Assembly (NCBI GenBank): GCA_913063155.1
Contig: CAJXYU010000001.1
Span: 1,054,001-1,118,000, forward strand
Direction: 5' to 3'
Source: an uncultured Desulfovibrio sp.
Lineage (GTDB): Bacteria > Desulfobacterota > Desulfovibrionia > Desulfovibrionales > Desulfovibrionaceae
DNA: 64,000 nt
Shown here: one piece after another, positions 35,626 to 43,972 of the stretch
Numbering within the stretch: position 1 is the stretch's first letter
Layout: every line of letters starts with the position of its first letter
The notes under the pieces: model-generated
Told to the model about the DNA's origin: nothing
Seen by the model: only the letters and a program-made list of their open reading frames with translations
Databases searched by the model: none
Position numbers and translations under genes: made by a program

Positions 35626-38600
35626 TGTCCGGCCATCGACAATCCCCCACAGGTGCGGCTTTCGATTTTCTGTTTCTCAAGCCGGTCCCGGCCATCATCT
35701 GGATCCTGCTTCTGGGATTCACCGGCGTCATCGGCTACAACTTCATGGTCAAGGAGTCCCTGCCCGACTTGGAGATTCCCGAGGCCTACGTCATCACCCG
35801 ATGGGAGGGGGCCACCCCGGCCATGGTGGAGAAGGAGATCACCCAGAAGATCGAAAAGGAACTTCGGGGCATGAAGGGACTCAAGAAGATCCACAGCGCC
35901 TCCAAAGAGGAGGTCTCCATCGTGGCGGTGAGCTTCCGGGCGGAATGTTCCGTGTCCGAAAGCCTGCAACTCCTGAACCGTCAGGTGTCCATTGCCCGGG
36001 GATTTCTGCCCAAGGGCGCGGAGCGCCCCAAGGTGGAGGCCTCCTCCGTGCGAGACATCCCCATCGTTTCCGTGGCCTTGTCCGGCGACGTGGACCGCTC
36101 CGTGCTGGAGGAGCAGGCCGAAATCCTCAAGCGGCGACTGGAACGCATTCCCGGCATTCGCAGGGTCAACAAGATCGGGGCACGCAAGGAGATAGTCCTG
36201 GTGCAGCTCCAGCCTCAGCGATTGCAGGCCTACGGCATTCCGGCCACCCGGGTGCGCCAGGCCGTCATGAGCCATGGGGCCGATGCGCCCTGGGGCAAGT
36301 TCGAAAACAGGGACATGACGTTCGCCATGCGTATGGGTGGTGCGTACCGGGAGAAGGAGGACCTCGAGAACCTGATCCTCCGGCGGCAATCCGAGGGCAC
36401 GGTGCTTCGGTTGCGCGACGTGGCCCGGGTGACCCGTACACACCTGCGGGAGAAAACCAGGGCGGCCCTGAGCTGGCAGGGCGGGGAGTTCATTCCGGTG
36501 GTGGCCATGGACATCCTCAAGTCGCCGGGGCAGGACACCATTGCTCTGGTGAAGAGCGTCAGGAACATGCTTGAACGGGCCGCGACTTCTCCCCTCTGGC
36601 CCGAGGGCGTGCAGTGGCGGTTTTCCGGAGACCAGTCCGAGGCCATTTGGACCGAGTTGGCCCGAGGTTTCAACAACGGCTGGCAGTCCATGCTCGTCGT
36701 CTTTCTGGTGCTTTTCGCGCTTCTTTCCTGGCGCGAGGCCCTGGTGGCCGCAGTGTCCGTGCCCCTGACCCTGTTCGGCTCCATTGCCGTGCTCTGGGCC
36801 ATGGGCTACACCTTCAACCTTTTGGTCATCGTGGGTATGATCCTGGCCCTGGGCCTGTTGGTGGACGACTTCATCCTGATCATGGAGGGCATGCATGAGG
36901 GTGTCTTCATCAAGCGGCTCGGCTTTGTCGGGGCCGTGCGCAACACCATCAGGACCTATGCGGTACCCTCCATGGCCGGATCGGTGACCACCATCCTTGT
37001 CTTTCTGCCACTGGCCTTTGTGGGCGGGGTGGACGGCAAGTTCATCCGGGTCATTCCGGTGACCGCAGCGGTCTGCCTGGTCATGTCCTACATCGTTTCC
37101 GTAGTGCTCGGACCGTCCATGGCCCGTCCGTTTCTGGCCAGGGAAGACAAGACCTTCGAGCCGGGTTGGGTGGACCGCCTGTCCCACCGGGTGGAAAAGG
37201 GGCTTTCCGCCTGGATGGAGCACAGGGTGGTGGGTTCCCGCGGGCAGGCGGCCCGATGGGTGGCGGGCGCACTGTTTTTGTTTCTGGTCAGCCTTGTGGC
37301 CGCAGTCAACTTGCGCGACACCCTTTATCCCAAGGAGGACGGCCGCACCTTGGGCGTGACCGTGGAATTGGCCGCGGACAGCACTTTGGATGAAACGGCC
37401 GCCGTGGCCGACAGGGTAGGCGAAATCCTGCGCGGCAAGCCCTATTTCGAGCATGTCATGCGCGTGGTGGGCGGCAAGGATGCCTATTCTCTTTCTTCGG
37501 TGCACGACCTGATCGGCCGTAACAGGGCGCCCAGCATGGTGGGGTTCGCCTGCTTCTTCATTCCGGGCCGGGATCGCGACAAACTGGCCTTCGAATATGT
37601 GGAGCCCCTGCGGGCCGAGTTGTCCAAGGCATTGGAAAATACACCCGGCGCACGGATTTTTCTCAATCCACAGATCGGCGGTTCCTCGGGGGAGGACGCC
37701 GTGCAGGTCGACATTGCCGGCAGGGACATGACCGAGCTGCGCATCATCGCCCGGGAGGTGGCCCGCCGGCTGTCCCGGGTGCCCGGTGTGGTGGACGTGC
37801 GTGACAACATGGGACCCGAAGGGACCGAACTGCGGTTCCGGCCCATGCACGAGGCCATGGATTATTACGGCGTCAGCCAGGAGGAACTGGCCGGACAGAT
37901 GGTGGCCTACATGGAGCATGAAAAGGTAGGCCGGATGCGTCGTTCCGAGGGCCGGGACGATCTCGACATCCGCCTCGGCACCTGGTGGGCAAGTCAGCAG
38001 GGAAGACTGGCCGGGCCCAAGGGCTGGGACGAACTGGAGTTGCTGTCCATCATCAACGAAAAGAGTCGCGCCGTGCCGCTCTGGAGCCTGGCCGAGCCGG
38101 AGATGGTGGCCGCCCAGCAGGTCATCCTGCATAAGGAGGGACGGCGTTCCGTCACCGTGTTGGCCAAGCTGGACGGCGCATACGTATCCGAAGTCCTCAA
38201 CCGCATGCGGCCGCAGATGGACGCCATGATGCAGGACTGGCCCGCGGATTACACCTATACCTTTGCCGGAGAAAAAGAAGTCGCGAACACCTATGAGAAC
38301 ATGTTCAGGGTGTTCCTGGTCGCCATCGTGCTGGTCTACTGCATCCTGGCGTTGCTCTTCGACTCCCTGCTGCATCCGGGCATCATCATGAGTACCGTGC
38401 TCTTCGCCCTGGTGGGCGTGTTCTGCGGCTTCCTCCTCCTGGAGATCCCCTTCTCCTTTTCCGCTTCCATCGGCATCGTGGCCCTGGTGGGCATTGTGGT
38501 CAACGACGCAATCATCGTGGTTCAGACCATGAACAATCACCGCAAGGCCGGGCTTGACGTGGCCGAGGCCGCTCGCCAGGGGGCGGCGGACAGGCTGCGG

Positions 38601-38786
38601 CCCATCTTCAGCACTACGGTGACCAACTTTGCCGGGCTCACGCCCCTGGCTCTGTCCGATCCGGGCTGGGCTCCCCTGTGCAAGGCCATCATCTTCGGTG
38701 AGGTGACCGCCACCCTCGGGGCCGTGGTGCTTATTCCCGCCCTGTACGTGCTGCTCACTCCGGCCCGAAAGGAGCAGACCGCATGA
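35625..38786 (+). CDS. RND family efflux pump
   Basis: A 1053-residue AcrB/MMPL-type pump with 12 spans and two large periplasmic loops. Seen: the first span IIWILLLGFTGVIGYNFMV, the LPDLEIPEAYVITRWEGATPA entry to the porter domain, the transmembrane-4 charged motif in GLLVDDFILIMEGMHEG (Asp-Asp relay), and the second-half GIVVNDAIIVVQTMNN. Extended periplasmic entry and substrate preference are not readable; the DLEIP/ITRWEGA wording is nearer to the multidrug and organic-compound class than to CusA metal pumps. Start ATG 35625 overlaps the adaptor stop. Confidence 0.9.
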   Translation: MSGHRQSPTGAAFDFLFLKPVPAIIWILLLGFTGVIGYNFMVKESLPDLEIPEAYVITRWEGATPAMVEKEITQKIEKELRGMKGLKKIHSASKEEVSIVAVSFRAECSVSESLQLLNRQVSIARGFLPKGAERPKVEASSVRDIPIVSVALSGDVDRSVLEEQAEILKRRLERIPGIRRVNKIGARKEIVLVQLQPQRLQAYGIPATRVRQAVMSHGADAPWGKFENRDMTFAMRMGGAYREKEDLENLILRRQSEGTVLRLRDVARVTRTHLREKTRAALSWQGGEFIPVVAMDILKSPGQDTIALVKSVRNMLERAATSPLWPEGVQWRFSGDQSEAIWTELARGFNNGWQSMLVVFLVLFALLSWREALVAAVSVPLTLFGSIAVLWAMGYTFNLLVIVGMILALGLLVDDFILIMEGMHEGVFIKRLGFVGAVRNTIRTYAVPSMAGSVTTILVFLPLAFVGGVDGKFIRVIPVTAAVCLVMSYIVSVVLGPSMARPFLAREDKTFEPGWVDRLSHRVEKGLSAWMEHRVVGSRGQAARWVAGALFLFLVSLVAAVNLRDTLYPKEDGRTLGVTVELAADSTLDETAAVADRVGEILRGKPYFEHVMRVVGGKDAYSLSSVHDLIGRNRAPSMVGFACFFIPGRDRDKLAFEYVEPLRAELSKALENTPGARIFLNPQIGGSSGEDAVQVDIAGRDMTELRIIAREVARRLSRVPGVVDVRDNMGPEGTELRFRPMHEAMDYYGVSQEELAGQMVAYMEHEKVGRMRRSEGRDDLDIRLGTWWASQQGRLAGPKGWDELELLSIINEKSRAVPLWSLAEPEMVAAQQVILHKEGRRSVTVLAKLDGAYVSEVLNRMRPQMDAMMQDWPADYTYTFAGEKEVANTYENMFRVFLVAIVLVYCILALLFDSLLHPGIIMSTVLFALVGVFCGFLLLEIPFSFSASIGIVALVGIVVNDAIIVVQTMNNHRKAGLDVAEAARQGAADRLRPIFSTTVTNFAGLTPLALSDPGWAPLCKAIIFGEVTATLGAVVLIPALYVLLTPARKEQTA

Positions 38787-38858
38787 CCGTCGCAACAAGC
38801 CGTTGAATTTGCCCGTCATAAACCCTAGACTACGCCGAGCATATTTTTCGGAGGACGC

Positions 38859-39710
38859 ATGAGAATATTCGTGACCGGTGCCGCGGGCACCGTCGGCTCG
38901 GCAGTGGTAAGGGAACTCGTGGCACGCGGCTTTTCCGTGGTGGCCGGCGTCCGGGATGAATCCCGGGGCCTTAATCCGGGCGCGGAGGCTGTCCGGGCCA
39001 TGGATTTGGCCGACCCCGAGTCCGTGTATCACGCCATGGAGGGCTGCCAGGGCATGGTGCTGGTGCTGCCCCTGGTGGAGCGGATGAGAAAGTACGGGCA
39101 CAACGTCATGCTGGCCGCCAAGGAGGCGGGCATCGAGCATGTCGTGCGTTCCTCGGGCATGGGCGCCTCCTTCGACGCCCATTGGAGGCTGGGCCGTGAG
39201 CATGGCGGCGTGGACCTTTTGGTGGAAGAAAGCGGCATGGGGTTCACCATCCTGCGTCCCAACGTGTTTATGCAGAACTTCACCACCGTGCTTGCCAGGA
39301 CCATCGGTCGGGGCGAGCTTTTTCTTCCCTATGGGCAATCCAGGGTCAGTTACATCGATGTGCGCGATGTCGCCGCCTGCGTTGCCGCCGCCTTTGAAAA
39401 CCGGGAAGAACACGACGGCAAGACCTATGCGCTCACCGGGCCGGAGTCCCTCTCCGGAGCGGACGTCGCCTCGATTTTCTCGGGCGCGGGCGTGTCCGTC
39501 GAATACACGGCTCAGGAAGAACCCGAATACAAGGAGGCCATGCTCGACGCGGGAATGCCCCAGTGGAATTTGGACATGCTGGTGAGTCTGGCGCGCATCA
39601 TCCGCCGCGACATGGCCTGGAACGTGACCGGAGCGGTCGAGCATATCACCGGCCGGGAGCCGCGTAGTCTGGCCTCTTTCGCGGCCGGGCACGCGGCCGT
39701 TTGGGCATAA
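38859..39710 (+). CDS. NmrA-like NAD(P)-binding protein (atypical SDR)
   Basis: A 283-residue Rossmann protein. GAAGTVGSAV at 7-16 is the GxxGxxG dinucleotide site; VRSSGMGASFDAHWRLGREH and GMGFTILRPNVFMQN are typical of the NmrA/QOR2-like atypical SDR subfamily, whose members act as redox-sensing regulators or quinone reductases. The catalytic YxxxK of classical SDRs is not obvious. GGAGGACGC precedes the ATG. The HD-GYP gene follows within 10 bases, so the two are probably co-transcribed. Confidence 0.82.
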   Translation: MRIFVTGAAGTVGSAVVRELVARGFSVVAGVRDESRGLNPGAEAVRAMDLADPESVYHAMEGCQGMVLVLPLVERMRKYGHNVMLAAKEAGIEHVVRSSGMGASFDAHWRLGREHGGVDLLVEESGMGFTILRPNVFMQNFTTVLARTIGRGELFLPYGQSRVSYIDVRDVAACVAAAFENREEHDGKTYALTGPESLSGADVASIFSGAGVSVEYTAQEEPEYKEAMLDAGMPQWNLDMLVSLARIIRRDMAWNVTGAVEHITGREPRSLASFAAGHAAVWA

Positions 39711-39718
39711 AGGAATTC

Positions 39719-40507
39719 GTGAACGATATGGTCGACGGAAAATCAGCACACCGCAAGCTCATGCGGGTGATTCAAGACATCGCCTCAGGGCGCTATTCCG
39801 ACGAGATCATGGCCCTGACCGGTCCGGAGTATCCGCCCGACGTCCAGGAGTTGGCCGAGGCCGTGGGCATGATGATGGTCAAGATCGAGGCCAGGGAAGA
39901 TCGTCTGGAACAGCTTTTGGAGCGCATCAAGCACAACTCGTTGCAGACCGTGACCTCCATTGCCACGGCCTTGGGCCGTCGCGACGAGTACACCGAAGGC
40001 CACGGCGAGCGGGTGGGCACTTACAGCGCGCGGCTGGCCCGTCGTCTGGGACTGTCCGACGACGAGGTGGAACAGGTGCGCATTGCGGGCATCCTGCACG
40101 ACATCGGCAAAATCGGATTCAGCGACCGCATGTTCTGCAACGAGGACACCACCAATCGCGAGGCCATGATGCTGGAGATTCGCAGTCATCCGCAGTGGGG
40201 GTATGACATTCTTTCCAGTCTGGATTTCCTCGGGCCGGTGCTCGACTATGTGTACGCGCACCATGAGCGTCTCGACGGACGCGGCTATCCGCGCGGGCTT
40301 GAAGGAGAGGAGATTCCACTGGGTGCCCGCATTCTGTCCGTGGTGGACTGCTTCGACGCCATGACTACGGACCGGCCCTATCAGCGCGGACGGCCCGTCG
40401 AGGTGGCGCTGGGCATTCTCGGCGGCATGGCGGACGCCGGTGCGCTCGATCCCGAAGTTGTGGAAGCTTTCATGATTGAAATTGAAGAGAACGGCATGGA
40501 GTTGTGA
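39719..40507 (+). CDS. HD-GYP domain phosphodiesterase
   Basis: About 262 residues. After an N-terminal helical region with a probable coiled coil (about 55-75) comes an HD-GYP domain: HGERVGTYSARLARRLG, the metal site ILHDIGKIGF, HHERLDGRGYP (the GYP motif in its full GRGYP form) and GARILSVVDCFDAMTTDRPY. The family hydrolyses cyclic di-GMP or related dinucleotides. No receiver or sensor domain is attached. Start is GTG 39719 with AAGGA 4 bases upstream; ATG 39728 is the alternative. Confidence 0.85.
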   Translation: MNDMVDGKSAHRKLMRVIQDIASGRYSDEIMALTGPEYPPDVQELAEAVGMMMVKIEAREDRLEQLLERIKHNSLQTVTSIATALGRRDEYTEGHGERVGTYSARLARRLGLSDDEVEQVRIAGILHDIGKIGFSDRMFCNEDTTNREAMMLEIRSHPQWGYDILSSLDFLGPVLDYVYAHHERLDGRGYPRGLEGEEIPLGARILSVVDCFDAMTTDRPYQRGRPVEVALGILGGMADAGALDPEVVEAFMIEIEENGMEL

Positions 40508-40534
40508 GATGCGGGGCGCTGCCCCTGCACCCCG

Positions 40535-40574
40535 GCAAAGGGGATAATCCCCTTTGCAAACCTTGGGTTGTCAG
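40535..40574 (-). repeat. Dispersed palindromic repeat, copy 4 (inverted)
   Basis: GCAAAGGGGATAATCCCCTTTGC at 40535-40557 has perfect 10-base arms; the flank CAAACCTTGG shows that this copy is in the opposite orientation to the other five. It lies 28 bases after the HD-GYP stop. Confidence 0.8.
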
Positions 40575-40638
40575 CGTATCTTTGATTTCACTGCGTTCAA
40601 TGCAAATCCGCGCAGACAGAGGCCATTTCATGATAATA

Positions 40639-40674
40639 AAACCGCCCGGTTGCCGTCAGGCAATCGGGCGGTTT
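40639..40674 (+). terminator. Hairpin between HD-GYP and cupin genes
   Basis: AAACCGCCCG-GTTGCC / GGCAAT-CGGGCGGTTT with loop GTCA. A second small hairpin (GGGAGGGCTTCCCTCC) follows at about 40694-40709. Together with repeat copy 4 these fill most of the 279-base gap. Confidence 0.65.
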
Positions 40675-40786
40675 CGCTGGAAAGTTTTGGGAAGGGAGGG
40701 CTTCCCTCCAGCTATTTTTGAAAACAGCAAGATCGTCCAATCGCTGCGGCTGCGCCACAGGCATCCTCTTCAAAAAGGAGGATCGC

Positions 40787-41140
40787 ATGATCACGGAATT
40801 TGATTCGTTCAACACGGCGGGAAAGGACGGCTGGAACAGGCACCCGGCGTTTGAGGGTGTATACATGAAGGCCGTCGTCACCGGCGGAGAAACCGACGGA
40901 AAGTTCAGCGCGCATCTGGTGCGCATCGAACCGGGCTGCGCCATCGGCCTGCACGACCATCCCAAGAACTGGGAGCTGCACGAGGTTGTGGATGGTGTGG
41001 GCGTTTGCGAGCTTGACGGAAAAATACTGGACTATGTGCCGGGCGCCAGCGGCGTCATGCCTCAGCGTGTGGAGCACACGGTCAAGGCGGGGGAAAAGGG
41101 GCTCAAGTTGCTCGCCAAGTTCGTGCCCGCTCTGATATGA
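40787..41140 (+). CDS. Cupin-domain protein
   Basis: A 117-residue single-domain cupin. The metal-type motif GLHDHPKNWELHEVVDG (His, His, Glu, then later EHTVKAGEKG with a fourth His) forms the small beta-barrel binding site. Function may be sugar or small-molecule binding, or a dioxygenase/isomerase activity; nothing more specific can be read. AAGGAGG precedes the ATG. The AraC regulator starts 7 bases after its stop, so the pair probably works together. Confidence 0.85.
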   Translation: MITEFDSFNTAGKDGWNRHPAFEGVYMKAVVTGGETDGKFSAHLVRIEPGCAIGLHDHPKNWELHEVVDGVGVCELDGKILDYVPGASGVMPQRVEHTVKAGEKGLKLLAKFVPALI

Positions 41141-41147
41141 CCGGAGC

Positions 41148-41963
41148 ATGAAAGGGTACAGGGACGGACTCAACTACATGCAGGTGGCCGCACTGGACGG
41201 GGTTGGGTTGGTGCATGCCGAGGGCGTGAGCCGCAGTGTCTCGCGTCATGCGCACGACTCGCTCTGCTTCGGTGCGGTCCTTTCCGGCAGCCGGGATTTC
41301 GTGGAGGGAGAGCAGCCCGTCACGGTTCGCGCCGGGCAGGTCATGGCCATCAACCCGCAGCAGGTGCATGCCTGCGGCATGGAGGGGCCGTGTTCCTACG
41401 TCATGTTCAGCGTACGGCCGGAGGCGTTGCGTCGCGTGCTGGGCGAGCTGGGCATGGCCGTCGACCCCATGCCGCGGCTTCAGGATATGGCCATCGACGA
41501 TCCGTACCTGTACAGCCGGATCATCCGGCTTTCCGAAATTACGTTGCGGCATGGCGATCCCCTGGAATCCCAGACCCTGTTCCTGGATATCATGGCCCGG
41601 CTCCTGAGTGAGCATGCCGGGCTTGAGCCGCCCGCGCTGCCGGACGAGCCCGAGGCCGTCACCAGGGCGCGGGCTTACCTCAACGCACATTTCGAAGAGA
41701 ACATTTCCCTGGCCGATCTGGCCAAAGCCGCGAATTTGAGCCCGTTCCACCTCAGTCGGGTGTTCACTGCCCGGACCGGTCTGCCGCCCCACGAGTACCA
41801 GACCGCCCGCCGCATCCGACACGCCAAGCGCATGCTGGAAGCGGGCGAACCCGCCGCGCAGGTTGCCGTCGACTGCGGCTTCGCGGACCAGAGCCACCTT
41901 TCCCGCGCCTTCAAGCGCATCATGGGCATGACGCCCGGCCAGTATGCCGAGGCGCATCAGTAG
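41148..41963 (+). CDS. AraC family transcriptional regulator
   Basis: A 271-residue regulator. N-terminal cupin-like sensor (about 15-95, SVSRHAHDSLCFGAVLSGSR then VRAGQVMAINPQQVHACG) and C-terminal double HTH (about 170-271: ISLADLAKAANLSPFHLSRV, then AQVAVDCGFADQSHLSRAFK). The sensor belongs to the small-metabolite or amino acid responsive type often found next to LysE exporters, but no exporter is adjacent here. It probably controls itself and the upstream cupin gene. Confidence 0.9.
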   Translation: MKGYRDGLNYMQVAALDGVGLVHAEGVSRSVSRHAHDSLCFGAVLSGSRDFVEGEQPVTVRAGQVMAINPQQVHACGMEGPCSYVMFSVRPEALRRVLGELGMAVDPMPRLQDMAIDDPYLYSRIIRLSEITLRHGDPLESQTLFLDIMARLLSEHAGLEPPALPDEPEAVTRARAYLNAHFEENISLADLAKAANLSPFHLSRVFTARTGLPPHEYQTARRIRHAKRMLEAGEPAAQVAVDCGFADQSHLSRAFKRIMGMTPGQYAEAHQ

Positions 41964-42146
41964 GGGAAGAGCCGTCTTGATGCGTTCCGCATGAAATTCT
42001 CCGACTCCGGATCGATTCGAGGCCCGTGATTCTGCCGGAATCTGTAAACGACTTCGACACTTTTGTCGCGATATTTTGCAGATCCGAGGAGGGGGATTTA
42101 AGAATTTTTCATGCACCATACTATAATAGTTCGTATTCGACGATAT

Positions 42147-42163
42147 AGGTGTGGTGTTTGCAG
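42147..42163 (+). promoter_or_regulatory. Sigma-54 type promoter element upstream of PEP-CTERM gene 1
   Basis: AGGTGTGGTGTTTGCAG has GG at 42148-42149 and GC at 42160-42161 separated by exactly 10 bases, the invariant sigma-54 (-24/-12) spacing, with TTTGCA matching the -12 box. It is 40 bases before the ATG at 42202. A matching element lies upstream of the third paralogue. The -24 box (AGGTGT for TGGCAC) is a partial match. Confidence 0.55.
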
Positions 42164-42201
42164 CCTAGGGGCGTCAAACCGACGACGGAGGTAACCGTAC
42201 C

Positions 42202-42776
42202 ATGAAACGCTTTATTCTTTCCTTGTGTTGTCCTGCCCTGCTGCTTGTCCTGCCCTGCTGCTTGTCCTGCTCGTCGCTCCGGCACAAGCCGCGCTCATGG
42301 ACTACACTGTGAGTTTCACGGCGCAGAATTTTTCTTCGCACGTGGGCGCGGAGCCGGCCCCCATGGACCCGGTCACCGGTTCCTTTATTTTTTCCTGGGA
42401 TAACAGCCTCGGCTTTTCCTCGGCCATTCTGAGGAGTTTTACCGCGTCTTTTGGTTCTTATACCCCCGCTTATGACGAGATCGACGGTTACTTCGCCGAT
42501 ACCGGCCATTTCATAATCGGCGGTCTGGATGGGGATGGCCCCAACAACATTTTTGCGGGTACGGACGATTTCATGATTTCGGGGGATATTCATTCTCTGC
42601 TCGTCTCATTTATGGCCTATTCCAATTCCGGCCAACAGGATCCCACTGTTTTCCAGTCCACTGACGTGACCATGAGTATCAGCTCGCTTTCTTCGGTTCC
42701 CGAGCCTTCCACTTTCGGGCTCTTGGCGTTGGGGGTATTGGGAGTGTTTGGCTATTGCCGGTTCCGCAGGACTTGA
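42202..42776 (+). pseudogene. PEP-CTERM protein 1, frameshifted by a 17-bp tandem duplication (possibly phase-variable)
   Basis: The ATG at 42202, preceded by GGAGGTAAC, starts MKRFILSLCCPALLLVL exactly like the next gene. TCCTGCCCTGCTGCTTG then occurs twice in direct tandem (42231-42247 and 42248-42264). Seventeen bases shift the frame, and translation from this ATG stops at 42310-42312 after 36 residues. With one copy removed the frame would be continuous for 185 residues: signal peptide, an ~130-residue body beginning ALMDYTVSFTAQNF, and the C-terminal VPEPSTFGLLALG, hydrophobic span and RFRRT. That end is the PEP-CTERM sorting signal cut by exosortase. An in-frame GTG at 42225 could start a version with a poor signal peptide but has no binding site. 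Reversible slippage, decay or a sequencing error are all open. Confidence 0.8.
42231..42264 (+). repeat. Exact 17-bp tandem duplication in a signal-peptide coding region
   Basis: Two adjacent copies of TCCTGCCCTGCTGCTTG. The neighbouring paralogue has a single copy at the same place. Seventeen is not a multiple of three, so copy number sets the reading frame of the PEP-CTERM gene. Confidence 0.95.
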
Positions 42777-42860
42777 TCGGACAGATGCCAAAGGGACTTT
42801 GGCACATCACCGGGGCCTTGTTTCCGGGGTGCTTCTGTCAGAACGACCACGGAGGTAACG

Positions 42861-43409
42861 ATGAAACGCTTTATTCTTTCCTTGTGTTGTCCTGCCCTGC
42901 TGCTTGTTTTGCTTGCCACCCCGGCACAAGCAGCACTCATGGATTACACCGTAAGCTTCACGGCACAAAATTTTTATGGGGGTTCTGCTGAGCCGGTGCC
43001 CATGGATCCTGTGACCGGCTCTTTCGTCTTTTCCTGGGATGACAGCCTCGGCTACTCCACTGCCATATTGAAAAGTTTTAGTATGACCATTGGAGCTTAT
43101 GCCCCCGCCTTGAGTGAGGTTGGACTCCGGTTTTATGGTGCTGATGAATTCCAGATAGGCGCTTTGACAGCGGGAATCGGTACGCTCGTTGAGGGCACGG
43201 ACGATTTCGCTTTTACGGTGCGTATTCGTGATTCGCTCTTCAGTGGATATTTTATATATACCAGTTCCGGACTGTCGGATATTTTCGAGACCAACGACGT
43301 AACCGGGAGTATCAGCTCGCTTTCTTCGGTTCCCGAGCCGTCCACTTTCGGGCTCCTGGCGTTGGGGACACTGGGGGTGCTTGGCTATTGCCGGTTCCGC
43401 AGAACTTGA
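42861..43409 (+). CDS. PEP-CTERM sorting domain protein 2
   Basis: A 182-residue exported protein with signal peptide MKRFILSLCCPALLLVLL (cleavage near AQA/AL), a beta-rich body (MDYTVSFTAQNF, EPVPMDPVTGSFVFSWDDS) and the C-terminal PEP-CTERM signal VPEPSTFGLLALGTLGVLGY followed by RFRRT. Exosortase would cleave near the PEP motif and hand the protein to the cell surface or exopolysaccharide. It is a tandem paralogue of the preceding gene: body, stop region and a GGCACRTCRCCGGGGCC stretch after the stop are all duplicated. It has the same GGAGGTAAC before the ATG, but no promoter element of its own, so it is probably transcribed with gene 1. Biological role unknown. Confidence 0.88.
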   Translation: MKRFILSLCCPALLLVLLATPAQAALMDYTVSFTAQNFYGGSAEPVPMDPVTGSFVFSWDDSLGYSTAILKSFSMTIGAYAPALSEVGLRFYGADEFQIGALTAGIGTLVEGTDDFAFTVRIRDSLFSGYFIYTSSGLSDIFETNDVTGSISSLSSVPEPSTFGLLALGTLGVLGYCRFRRT

Positions 43410-43501
43410 ACGTCATACTCTACAGAGGTTTCGGCACGTCGCCGGGGCCCTGTTGCGTTTTTGGGTCCGCCTTTCAAACTTTTCGGCTATGACCACAATT
43501 T

Positions 43502-43543
43502 AGGGAATGCAAGGGGGATTATCCCCCTTGCCCGCCGGAGGCC
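43502..43543 (+). repeat. Dispersed palindromic repeat, copy 5
   Basis: GCAAGGGGGATTATCCCCCTTGC core plus the CCGCCGGAGGC tail. The core differs from consensus by compensatory changes in both arms (AAGGGGG/CCCCCTT), so pairing is preserved, which argues for selection on the hairpin. Confidence 0.8.
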
Positions 43544-43616
43544 TCTTCGTCCGATGATTGCGAAAACACGCCGGGCAGCGTAAACTCCCGCAAATCGCCA
43601 TCAAGGAGCAGCCCCC

Positions 43617-43856
43617 ATGAAATACATCATGTTCGAAGATTTTTCCGGAGCACCCATCCCCGTCATCTTCCCCAATCGCATCGACCACGCGGACATGCGC
43701 GAACAGATGCCCTACGCCACGGTGCTGAGCGCCGGATATGTCCAGGTCCGAGAAGGGGAATTCTCCTGCCACGGCGGCGCAAAGGAGCTTCAGGCCGAAG
43801 CCCGGAGCAAGGACGCGGCCATCATCCGGGAGAAATTCGAGAATCCGGATCAATAA
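43617..43856 (+). CDS. Small hypothetical protein
   Basis: A 79-residue protein starting MKYIMFEDFSGAPIPVIFPN with AAGGAG about 9 bases upstream. It has no signal peptide or membrane span; the middle (ATVLSAGYVQVREGEFSCHGGA) looks like a small beta fold and the end is helical and charged. I do not recognise the family. It lies alone between repeat copy 5 and an HD-GYP gene and is followed by a weak hairpin (GGCC arms, then CTTTTTATTT) at 43877-43908. Codon use and the start site look genuine. Confidence 0.65.
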   Translation: MKYIMFEDFSGAPIPVIFPNRIDHADMREQMPYATVLSAGYVQVREGEFSCHGGAKELQAEARSKDAAIIREKFENPDQ

Positions 43857-43972
43857 AAGCTTTTTCAAACAGCAAAAAAAGGGCCTGTGTTTTTTGCGGG
43901 CCTTTTTATTTATCCTTGACATGATACTGAAAATCGATTTCAAATTTGTCCGACAATAAAGGATGGTTGCGG

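Noticed and set aside
35520-39749. A 1409-codon open frame on the minus strand opposite the RND pump and NmrA genes
   Set aside because: It is the antisense shadow of GC-rich coding DNA: rich in His, Gly and Gln with no domain, and the plus strand has two clear families with proper starts.
42225-42776. PEP-CTERM gene 1 as an intact gene starting at GTG 42225
   Set aside because: No ribosome binding site, and the signal peptide would lack a basic N-terminus. The ATG at 42202 with GGAGG and exact match to the neighbour shows the true start; the frame is broken by the 17-bp duplication.
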